A DNA stretch of 41,972 bases from Dokdonella immobilis (GTDB taxonomy: Bacteria; Pseudomonadota; Gammaproteobacteria; Xanthomonadales; Rhodanobacteraceae). The stretch is from positions 1 through 41,972 of the forward strand of contig NZ_FOVF01000036.1 of NCBI RefSeq assembly GCF_900115085.1, read 5' to 3'. The first letter of the stretch is position 1. Each line of letters begins with the position of its first letter. A program made the position numbers and the translations under genes. The notes beneath the pieces were generated by a model, which made no database searches, had not been told where the DNA came from, and saw only the letters and a list, made by a program, of their open reading frames with translations. Shown here one piece after another: positions 1 through 6,664 of this stretch.

Positions 1-140
1 CCAGAGCGAAGAGCAAACGCGACAGCCAAAGCCAAAGCCCCTCATCCGCCTGCGGCACCTTCTCCCGCAAGGCGGGAGAAGGAAGATCAGGAGCCGCGGC
101 GGCGGCCCAGTTGCATGCTTGCGGGGATCTGCTTGGTCTT

Positions 141-486
141 GGCTGCGCAGGATGCGCAGTGAATGGGGCCCCTATGCAGTGGCGCAGCGGCGGAGAAAAG
201 GCCCGCAGGGTGGCTCGCAGGGAGGCGAGCCAGTTGGCTGCCAGTCCATGGATGGACTGTCAGCCAACCCCGGAGCCGCTGCGCGAAGTCGCAGGGCAGG
301 ATGCCCGGAGACCGCTGCATCGGGGTGCTCTTTCTCTTGGTTACTTCTCTTTGGCCACGCAAAGAGAAGTAACTCGCTCGCCGCAGGCGAGTGAAAGCTT
401 GGCTTTCACTCCAAGAATGCGCCGCGAAGCGATGTTGAAGGGCGCGAAATGCAGAGCCACTGGGTCCCCACCTGCGCCGGGACGAC
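141..486 (+). repeat. Dispersed intergenic element, copy 1
   Basis: This ~346-bp element aligns by eye over its whole length with the reverse complement of 41513-41859 (copy 2). Shared landmarks in the same order are a GCGCAGGATGCGC-like end, a GGCCCGCAGGGTGG block, a GCAGGGCAGGATGCCCGGAGA block, a hairpin (340-353 pairing with 360-373, 14 bp, loop GCCACG), a CTCGCCGCAGGCGAG hairpin, CGCCGCGAAGCGATG, and a closing ACTGGGTCCC...GGGACGAC block. The hairpin stems differ between copies but stay paired, which suggests selection on structure. No transposase is present. It is most likely a non-autonomous, structured intergenic repeat of the host lineage. Confidence 0.75.
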
Positions 487-517
487 GAGTGAGCGGAATA
501 TCCTGCCCACGGTGCCT

Positions 518-569
518 GGCAGCGGCAGCGGCAGCGGCAGCGGCAGCGGCAGCGGCAGCGGCAGCGGCA
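518..569 (+). repeat. (GGCAGC)n tandem repeat, about 8.7 units
   Basis: Eight perfect GGCAGC units are followed by a partial GGCA, ending 9 bases before the ccoG ATG at 579. The array occupies the place where a Shine-Dalgarno sequence would be expected, and none is evident. Hexamer arrays change length by slippage, so repeat number could alter the leader of ccoG. That effect is inference. Confidence 0.95.
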
Positions 570-578
570 AACTAGATC

Positions 579-2039
579 ATGAACAATAAATCCAAAATCG
601 ACATCGTCGTCGCCGACGCCACCGGTTCCCTGTATGCCAAGGAACCCAAGGTCTACCCGCGCGAGGTCGACGGCCGCTTCCAGCGCCTGCGCACGGCCGC
701 CGTGTTCTGGTTGCTCGGCATGTTCTATGCGTTCCCGTGGATCAGCATCGGGGGCCAGCAGCTGGTCCTGTTTGACCTGCCGGAACGGCGTTTCCATGTC
801 TTCGGGCTGACCTTCTGGCCGCAGGATTTCTACCTGCTGACCCTGCTCCTGATCATCGCCGCATTGAGCCTGTTCTTCTTCACCGCGCTGGCCGGACGCC
901 TGTGGTGCGGCTATGCCTGCCCGCAGACGGTATGGACCGAGGTGTTCCTGTGGATGGAGCGCAAGATCGAGGGCGACCGGAATGCGCGCATGCGCCTGGA
1001 CAAGGCGCCGTGGACCGCGGAAAAGCTCCTGCGCAAGTCGGCCAAGCAGTTCGTCTGGATCGTCTTCGCGCTGTGGACCGGCTTCACCTTCGTTGGTTTC
1101 TTCACGCCGATCCGCGAGCTCGGCCACGAGGCGCTGAACGGCGGCCTCGGCGGCTGGGAATCGTTCTGGATCGTGTTCTACGGTTTTGCCACCTACGGCA
1201 ACGCCGGTTTCCTGCGCGAGCAGGTGTGCAAGTACATGTGCCCGTATGCGCGCTTCCAGAGCGCGATGTTCGACCGCGACACCCTGGTCATCAGTTACGA
1301 CCCGCTGCGCGGCGAACCGCGTGGCCATCGCAGGAGAGCTGCCGAGCGATTCGTGCCTGCAGGGGAGTCGGTGGTCGCGTTCAATCCGCTCGACGCCACC
1401 GTGCCGGATGGCCAGCAGCGCGTGCTCGGCGACTGCATCGACTGCCTGGCCTGCGTGCAGGTCTGTCCGACCGGCATCGACATCCGCGAAGGCCTGCAGA
1501 TCGAGTGCATCGCCTGTGCGGCATGCATCGACGCCTGTGACGCGGTCATGGACAAGATGGAGTATCCGCGCGGACTGATCCGCTACACCACCGAGAACTC
1601 ACTGGTCGGCAAGCCGCAGCGCGTGCTGCGACCGCGTACCCTGATCTACGCCGGCATCCTGGCCAGCGTCATCGGCGCTTTCCTGTGGCTGGTGTCGGCG
1701 CGTGATGCGGTCATCATCGAAGTCCTGCACGACCGCAACGCCCTGTTCCGCACCATCGGCCAGGGCGCCATCGAGAACAGCTACAACGTCAAGCTGGTCA
1801 ACAAGACCGATGCCGACATGCTGCTCTCGCTGCGCACCGAGACCGACCTGCCGCTACGCATGATCGGCCGGCCGTCCGTCACCCTGGCCCCGAACGAGGT
1901 GTACTCGCTTCCGTTGACGCTGCGCGCCGAGAGCGGCACCGTGCACGGACGCCAGCCGATTTCGGTGACCGTCGTCGATGCGCAGGGCAACGTGCTGGTC
2001 CGTGGCGACAGCCACTTCTTTGCTCCGGAGTCGCCATGA
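579..2039 (+). CDS. ccoG: CcoG/RdxA, cbb3 oxidase assembly ferredoxin
   Basis: This 486-aa membrane protein belongs to the CcoG/FixG/RdxA family, which helps mature the copper centre of cbb3-type cytochrome c oxidase, probably by reducing Cu(II) at the membrane. The N-terminal half has several membrane spans and the family motifs WCGYACPQTVWTE and QVCKYMCPYARFQ. A dicluster ferredoxin module follows, with Cys286, 289, 292 and 296 and then Cys310, 313, 316 and 320, which would bind two 4Fe-4S clusters. After a further span the C-terminal ~110 residues look like the periplasmic Ig-like FixG domain. Length fits the family. The ATG is preceded by a hexamer repeat rather than a recognisable ribosome site. 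Its stop overlaps the next start as ATGA. Identification is very secure; ccoNOQP are not in the window and may lie to the left. Confidence 0.96.
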   Translation: MNNKSKIDIVVADATGSLYAKEPKVYPREVDGRFQRLRTAAVFWLLGMFYAFPWISIGGQQLVLFDLPERRFHVFGLTFWPQDFYLLTLLLIIAALSLFFFTALAGRLWCGYACPQTVWTEVFLWMERKIEGDRNARMRLDKAPWTAEKLLRKSAKQFVWIVFALWTGFTFVGFFTPIRELGHEALNGGLGGWESFWIVFYGFATYGNAGFLREQVCKYMCPYARFQSAMFDRDTLVISYDPLRGEPRGHRRRAAERFVPAGESVVAFNPLDATVPDGQQRVLGDCIDCLACVQVCPTGIDIREGLQIECIACAACIDACDAVMDKMEYPRGLIRYTTENSLVGKPQRVLRPRTLIYAGILASVIGAFLWLVSARDAVIIEVLHDRNALFRTIGQGAIENSYNVKLVNKTDADMLLSLRTETDLPLRMIGRPSVTLAPNEVYSLPLTLRAESGTVHGRQPISVTVVDAQGNVLVRGDSHFFAPESP

Positions 2040-2281
2040 ACACTGCAGCGCGCGAAGTACCGTCACTGGCCTGGTACCGGGTTCCCGAGGTGTGGCTGAT
2101 GCTGGTCCTGCTCGGCGCGATGGTGGTCGGTTCGTTCGCCCTGCTGTCGAGCGCGATCCACACGCCCGACACCCATATCGTGGTCCCGAACGACGTGCCG
2201 CGGCCGAGCCGCATCCCGCCGATCCAGCGCGCCCCGACCACCGAGGCGGCGAAACCGACGGAGCATGGGCAGGCGTCGTGA
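2036..2281 (+). CDS. ccoH: CcoH/FixH-position small membrane protein
   Basis: An 81-aa protein with one strongly hydrophobic segment at about residues 18-40 and a polar, Pro-rich tail. It lies between ccoG and ccoI, exactly where ccoH/fixH sits in other cco clusters. CcoH is a single-span protein that stabilises the cbb3 oxidase during assembly. Typical FixH/CcoH proteins are about 150 residues with a periplasmic domain. This one is roughly half that, so it is either a reduced form common to this lineage or an unrelated replacement. It overlaps ccoG by ATGA and ccoI by GTGA, which supports translational coupling. The call rests mainly on position and topology; sequence similarity to FixH is not obvious to me. 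Confidence 0.65.
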   Translation: MNTAAREVPSLAWYRVPEVWLMLVLLGAMVVGSFALLSSAIHTPDTHIVVPNDVPRPSRIPPIQRAPTTEAAKPTEHGQAS

Positions 2282-4722
2282 ACGCGACGGCTTGCTTTCA
2301 CTGCGGCGAGCCGAATCCGGCGGCACCGGTCGTCCTCGCCCGCGTACAGGGCCGGGAGCGCGCGGTCTGCTGTCCGGGCTGCAAGGCCGCTGCCGAATGG
2401 ATCGACACGCTCGGCCTGGGCGACTACTACCGCTTGCGTAGCGAGCCGGCCCTGCGCAGTGATCTCGACTTCGACTACAGCGCCTGGGACCGACCCGCCC
2501 TGCGCCGCCTGCATGTCCGCGAAGCGGCCGCCGATCGCGCCGAAGTGATCGTCCTCGTCGACGGCCTGCGCTGTTCGGCCTGCGCCTGGCTGATCGAGCG
2601 CGCCATGCGCGGTACGCCAGGCGTTCTCGATGTCGGGGTCAATGCGCTGGCGCGGCGCGTCGTGCTCGGCTTCGATCCGCGCCAGGTCGCCCTGTCCGGA
2701 TTGCTGACTGCACTGGCCCGGCTCGGCTATGCGCCGCATCCGCTGACTGCCGAGATGATCGACTCGCAGCGCCAGCGCGAATCGCGCGACGCGATGAAGC
2801 GCCTGGCCGTGGCCGGCCTCGGCACGATGCAGGCGATGATGATGGCCGTGGCCCTGTACGCAGGCGTCTTCGACGGCATCGATCCGGCCGTGCGCGAATT
2901 CTTCCGCTGGCTCGGTTTCCTCGTCGCCACCCCGGTCGTGCTGTATTCGGCGCAGCCGTTCTTTCGCGGCGCGCTGCGCGAGTGGCGCTCGCGACGCCTG
3001 TCGATGGATACCCCGGTAGCCCTGGCGATCGGCCTGATCTACGCGGCCAGCCTGGTCGGAGTGATCGTCGGTGGCCACGAGATCTATTTCGATTCGGTCA
3101 GCATGTTCGTGCTGTTCCTGCTGCTCGGTCGCCACCTCGCGATGCGCGCCCGGCACCGTGCCGGCGACGTCGTCGATGCGCTGTCGCGCCTGCAACCGGC
3201 GCTGGCCGAGCGCCGCGAGGCTGCCGGCTTCGTCAGCGTCGCGGTCCACGAGCTCGAAGCCGGCGACATCGTTCGCGTGGCCAGCGGCGCCGCCATACCG
3301 GCCGATGGCGAGCTGCGCGACCGCTCCTGCCGGATCGATGAATCCCTGCTCAGCGGTGAATCGACGCCGGTTCGACGCGATCCGGGACAGTCCGTGATCG
3401 CTGGCAGCCTGGTCATCGATGGACCGATCGAAATCGTGGTCCGCCGCATCGGCGCCGACACCGTGCTCGCCGGCATCGTCCGCATGGTCACCCAGGCGGC
3501 CAGCGAACGCCCGCGCCTGGCTCGCGTCGCTGACGCACGCGCGGCCCGGTTCGTGCTGCGCGTGCTCGGAGTGACCGTGCTGACGGCGCTGGCCTGGACC
3601 TGGTTCGATCCGGCGCGGGCCTTGCCGGCAGCGCTGGCCGTGCTCGTCGTCAGTTGCCCCTGCGCGTTCGCCCTGGCCGTGCCGGCGGCACTGACCCGCG
3701 CGGTCGCCGTGCTCGCCGAGCGCGGCGTGCTGGTCGTCGATGCCGATGCGCTCGAGGCGCTGGCCACCGCCGATCGCTTCGTCTTCGACAAGACCGGCAC
3801 CCTGACCGAGCCGAGCTTCGATCGCGAAGACATCGAGATCAGGCGCGGTACGCTCGACGATGCACTCGGCATTGCCGCCGCGCTCGAGCAAGGCAGCACG
3901 CATCCGCTCGCCCTGGCCCTGCGCCGCATGGCGGCCTCCGCGCCCGTGCGCTCGGCGGAGCGCTTGCGACAGATTGCGGGGGCCGGCGTCGAAGGCGATG
4001 TCGGCGGCATCCACTATCGACTTGGACGTGAGGAATTCGCGCTGGCCGGTGGCGCGAGCGAATTCGTCACGCAATCCGACGCGTTGGTCCTCGCCGATGA
4101 ATCCGGCGAAATCGCCCGCTTTGTGGTCGGCGAGCAGCCGCGCGCCGACGCCGCCGGGCTGATTCGCGGCCTCATGGCGCAGGGTATCGCCTGCGAAATC
4201 CTCAGCGGCGATTGCCGGACCCGGGTCGACGCGGTGGCCGACCGCCTTGGCATCGGCGACCGCCTGGCCAAAGCCAGCCCGGCGGACAAGCTGGCCCGCC
4301 TCGAGGCCTTGCGCGAGGCCGGGCATGTCGTGGCCATGGTCGGCGACGGCATCAACGACGCGCCGGTGCTGGCCGGCGCCGACGTCGCCATCGCGATCGG
4401 CAACGGCAGCGCGATGGCGCATGCCGCCAGCGGCATCCTGCTCGCCTCGAGCCGGATCGATACCCTGCTCGAGGCGCGCCGGATCGCCGGCGAGATGCTC
4501 GTGCGACTGAAACAGAACCTGGCTTGGGCGCTGGCCTACAACCTGGCCGTCGTGCCGGTGGCCGCAATCGGCTGGGTACCGCCGTGGCTGGCTGCGATCG
4601 GCATGTCGGCCAGCTCGATCGTCGTCATCCTCAATTCGTTGCGCATCGGCCGGCGTCCGTCGGGTCCGGCGTCGACCGCAGCGCTGGCGGTCGACAAGCC
4701 AGCGCGCGAGGCCACGGCATGA
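2278..4722 (+). CDS. ccoI: CcoI/FixI copper-exporting P1B-type ATPase
   Basis: This 814-aa heavy-metal P-type ATPase pumps copper across the inner membrane to supply the binuclear centre of cbb3 oxidase. The N-terminus has a Cys-rich zinc-ribbon-like segment (CFHCGEP...CCPGC), then a metal-binding HMA domain with Cys99-x2-Cys102. Later come the membrane CPC motif (Cys460-Pro-Cys462), the phosphorylated Asp504 in DKTGTLT, a THPLA-type nucleotide-binding motif and the hinge GDGINDAP. The frame is open far upstream, but the GTG at 2278 is chosen because it overlaps the ccoH stop (GTGA) and starts just before the conserved Cys-rich domain. It overlaps ccoS by ATGA. All catalytic motifs are intact. 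Confidence 0.95.
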   Translation: MNATACFHCGEPNPAAPVVLARVQGRERAVCCPGCKAAAEWIDTLGLGDYYRLRSEPALRSDLDFDYSAWDRPALRRLHVREAAADRAEVIVLVDGLRCSACAWLIERAMRGTPGVLDVGVNALARRVVLGFDPRQVALSGLLTALARLGYAPHPLTAEMIDSQRQRESRDAMKRLAVAGLGTMQAMMMAVALYAGVFDGIDPAVREFFRWLGFLVATPVVLYSAQPFFRGALREWRSRRLSMDTPVALAIGLIYAASLVGVIVGGHEIYFDSVSMFVLFLLLGRHLAMRARHRAGDVVDALSRLQPALAERREAAGFVSVAVHELEAGDIVRVASGAAIPADGELRDRSCRIDESLLSGESTPVRRDPGQSVIAGSLVIDGPIEIVVRRIGADTVLAGIVRMVTQAASERPRLARVADARAARFVLRVLGVTVLTALAWTWFDPARALPAALAVLVVSCPCAFALAVPAALTRAVAVLAERGVLVVDADALEALATADRFVFDKTGTLTEPSFDREDIEIRRGTLDDALGIAAALEQGSTHPLALALRRMAASAPVRSAERLRQIAGAGVEGDVGGIHYRLGREEFALAGGASEFVTQSDALVLADESGEIARFVVGEQPRADAAGLIRGLMAQGIACEILSGDCRTRVDAVADRLGIGDRLAKASPADKLARLEALREAGHVVAMVGDGINDAPVLAGADVAIAIGNGSAMAHAASGILLASSRIDTLLEARRIAGEMLVRLKQNLAWALAYNLAVVPVAAIGWVPPWLAAIGMSASSIVVILNSLRIGRRPSGPASTAALAVDKPAREATA

Positions 4723-4886
4723 ACATCATCCTGCTGTTGATCCCGATCAGCCTGGTCCTGCTCGGCGTCGGCGTCTGGGCCTTCTTCTGGGCGGTCAACC
4801 ATGCCCAGTTCGACGATCTCGATACGCCGGCGCTGACACCGCTCAGCGAGGACGCCGAGACCAGCACCGAAGAGCGGGAATCGTGA
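4719..4886 (+). CDS. ccoS: CcoS, cbb3 oxidase maturation protein
   Basis: A 55-aa protein with one N-terminal membrane span (about residues 2-27) and the family signature of hydrophobic LLIPISLVLLG, then FFWAVN, then QFDDLDTPA, which is close to textbook CcoS. CcoS is required to insert heme and copper cofactors into cbb3 oxidase. Start and stop are fixed by 4-base overlaps with ccoI (ATGA) and with the next gene (GTGA). Confidence 0.93.
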   Translation: MNIILLLIPISLVLLGVGVWAFFWAVNHAQFDDLDTPALTPLSEDAETSTEERES

Positions 4887-5605
4887 GCGGCTCGCTGACC
4901 ATCGTCGCCGCACTGGCGCTCGGCCTGCTGGCCAGCGGCCACTGCATGCTGATGTGTGGGGGCATTTCGATGGCGCTCGGCGTGGCCACGGCCAAGGACG
5001 CCAATGGACGACCGCGCCGTTCGCTGCTGCTCGGCTACCAGCTCGGCCGGATACTTTCCTACACCCTGGCCGGCCTGCTGATCGGCACCGTCGGCGGCGC
5101 CCTGATCGCCCTGCTCGACATCGAACGCGTACGCCTGGCCCTGCGTTTCGCCAGCGCGGCGGCGCTGCTGCTGGCGGCGCTGGTCATGCTCGGCGTCCTG
5201 CGCGATCCGGGCTCCTCGCTCGGCAGGAAGCTGTGGCCGAAGCTGGCCCCGCTCGGCCGGCGCCTGATGCCGGTGACCAGCCTGCCTCGGGCAATGGCGT
5301 TCGGTGCACTCTGGGGCTGGATGCCCTGCGGCTTCGTCTACACGATCCTGCTGGTCGCCGCGCTCAGTGCGCAACCGCTGCAATCGGCGGCCGTCATGGC
5401 CGCGTTCGGACTCGGTACGCTGCCGGCGATGCTGGCGACATCCTGGGGCGCACCGCGGTTGTTGCAACTTTCCTCGAAGCCGCGCCTGCGGCAGTCGGCC
5501 GGCTATTTCCTGCTGGCCTGCGCGGCCCTGACCCTGGCCTCGCCGCTGCTGATCGGCCACGCCCCATGGCTTCATGGCTGGCTGCCGTTCGATTGCGCGC
5601 CGTAG
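4883..5605 (+). CDS. TauE/SafE-like (DsbD_2-type) membrane protein
   Basis: A 240-aa integral membrane protein with about six spans, beginning with GTG at 4883 that overlaps the ccoS stop. The N-terminal motif GHCMLMCGG is characteristic of the so-called sulfite exporter TauE/SafE family proteins that end many ccoGHIS operons; they resemble the membrane domain of DsbD. A role in copper or thiol handling during oxidase assembly is plausible from context but unproven. It is the last gene of the cco chain and is followed by REP hairpins and the convergent fnr gene. A second MPCG motif occurs near residue 150. The annotation as a sulfite exporter is a family name and should not be read as function. 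Confidence 0.85.
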   Translation: MSGSLTIVAALALGLLASGHCMLMCGGISMALGVATAKDANGRPRRSLLLGYQLGRILSYTLAGLLIGTVGGALIALLDIERVRLALRFASAAALLLAALVMLGVLRDPGSSLGRKLWPKLAPLGRRLMPVTSLPRAMAFGALWGWMPCGFVYTILLVAALSAQPLQSAAVMAAFGLGTLPAMLATSWGAPRLLQLSSKPRLRQSAGYFLLACAALTLASPLLIGHAPWLHGWLPFDCAP

Positions 5606-5656
5606 TGGGTCGGGCGCGGCGGGCCCTGGGTCAAATTGTTGCTCTGATTGTTGGTC

Positions 5657-5680
5657 GTAGGAGCGCCTTCAGGCGCGATG
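5657..5680 (+). repeat. GTAG-type REP hairpin 1
   Basis: GTAG followed by GAGCGCCTTCAGGCGCGATG. The GCGCC-TTCA-GGCGC stem headed by a GTAG tetranucleotide matches the SMAG/REP class of Xanthomonadales. It forms an inverted pair with 5703-5726. Confidence 0.85.
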
Positions 5681-5702
5681 TCTTTCTCGCCCTTGCAAAG
5701 AG

Positions 5703-5726
5703 CATCGCGCCTGAAGGCGCTCCTAC
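5703..5726 (-). repeat. GTAG-type REP hairpin 2
   Basis: This is the exact reverse complement of the element at 5657-5680. Together they could fold into one long hairpin spanning 5657-5726, which may end transcripts of the convergent safE-like and fnr genes. Confidence 0.85.
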
Positions 5727-5789
5727 GGATAACGTGGTGGTTTGCGCGGGCTTCGATGGCCGCCCTCGCGTTGCTGCTTCGTTGTTAGC

Positions 5790-5813
5790 ATCGCGCCTGA
5801 AGGCGCTCCTACG
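5790..5813 (-). repeat. GTAG-type REP hairpin 3
   Basis: A third copy with the same sequence and orientation as the one at 5703-5726, lying just beyond the end of fnr (stop near 5844). Confidence 0.85.
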
Positions 5814-5843
5814 CGAAGCGTGGCGAATTTCGGGTCCGCGGCC

Positions 5844-6584
5844 CTAATCCTCGTCGGGCTTCTCGGCCAGTGTGGCCAGGGCGGCAGGATCGAGGATATG
5901 GACGTGGCGCCGATCGACCTTGAGCACGCCGAGCGTCTGCATGCGCGAGAACAAGCGGCTGACCGTTTCGATGACGAGCCCGAGATAGTTGGCCAGTTCC
6001 TGGCGCGACATGCTGAGGGAGAGCTGGTAGGGGTCGTGGCCGAGGCCTTGCAGGCGCTCGGAAAGGCTGCGCAGGAAGATGGCCAGGCGCGACATCGCCT
6101 GTTTGCGCCCCATCATGACCGGATGTTGCTGCTCGCGTCCGAATTCCCGGCTCATGACGCGGAACAGCTGGTGCTGCAGGCCCGGCACCTTGGCCGCGAC
6201 CGCGCTCAGGGCATCGAACGGCACCTCGCACAGGCTCGAATGTTCGAGCGCTTCGGCCGAACAGCGAAAACCGTTGCCGGCCAGACCATCGAGGCCGACC
6301 AGTTCGCCGGCGATATGGAAACCGAGGATCTGCACGTCGCCTTCCGGAAGCGTCGTGTAGGTTTTCAGGGAGCCCGAGCGCACGATGAACAGGGCCGGGT
6401 GATGGGCGCCTTCATGAAAGACGATGGCGCCCCGCTCGAGGGGCACGCGCTGCTTGACCACATGGTCCAGGCGCTCGAGATCGTCACCACCGATCGAGGC
6501 CGGCAAGCACAGCTGGCTCAGGGCGCAGTCGGCGCAGGACTGGCGCAACTCCCGCAGGTTGACGATGGGGCTTGGGCTCGGCAT
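5844..6584 (-). CDS. fnr: FNR/ANR-type oxygen-sensing transcription regulator
   Basis: A 246-aa Crp/Fnr-family regulator. Cys17, Cys20, Cys26 and Cys119 match the four 4Fe-4S ligands of E. coli FNR (20, 23, 29, 122), so it should sense oxygen directly through its cluster. A cyclic-nucleotide-type beta roll is followed by a dimer helix. The C-terminal helix-turn-helix contains YLGLVIETVSRLF, keeping the Glu, Ser and Arg that read TTGAT half sites in FNR. It lies 80 bases downstream of hemN on the same strand and may be co-transcribed with it from the FNR-box promoter at 8136-8149, giving feedback. In Pseudomonas the counterpart anr also sits next to hemN and the cco assembly genes. No strong ribosome site precedes the ATG at 6584. 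Confidence 0.95.
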   Translation of the reverse strand: MPSPSPIVNLRELRQSCADCALSQLCLPASIGGDDLERLDHVVKQRVPLERGAIVFHEGAHHPALFIVRSGSLKTYTTLPEGDVQILGFHIAGELVGLDGLAGNGFRCSAEALEHSSLCEVPFDALSAVAAKVPGLQHQLFRVMSREFGREQQHPVMMGRKQAMSRLAIFLRSLSERLQGLGHDPYQLSLSMSRQELANYLGLVIETVSRLFSRMQTLGVLKVDRRHVHILDPAALATLAEKPDED

Positions 6585-6664
6585 GGTCGGATCATTGTCG
6601 CATGCCGGTCGCCGTCGGGCGCGCCGGACACACCGGCAATCCGGGAATCGGTCTGGCTATTCGC

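Larger units (their letters stand above)
1..578. repeat. Gene-free left end: repeats and low-complexity DNA
   Basis: No credible gene is seen here. Bases 1-60 hold a purine-rich AAAGCC-type run followed by a 23-base stretch (38-60) that recurs identically at 41907-41929. Bases 58-82 form a perfect 11-bp stem (TTCTCCCGC / GCGGGAGAA core) with a 3-base loop. Bases 141-486 are a copy of a dispersed intergenic element, listed separately, and 518-569 are a hexamer tandem repeat. Open frames through this stretch translate mostly to Ala, Arg and Gly and look like composition artefacts. No FNR box or clear promoter for ccoG was found, so the cco genes may be read from further upstream. Confidence 0.75.

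Noticed and set aside
111-575. Open frame ending in a long poly-alanine tail
   Set aside because: The tail is the translated hexamer repeat and the rest is the dispersed intergenic element; the same frame appears degraded in copy 2. It is composition-driven.
4737-4750. TTGATCCCGATCAG, an FNR-box-like sequence inside ccoS
   Set aside because: It encodes part of the conserved LLLIPIS segment of CcoS, so protein constraint explains it, and the next gene is coupled by overlap and needs no promoter.
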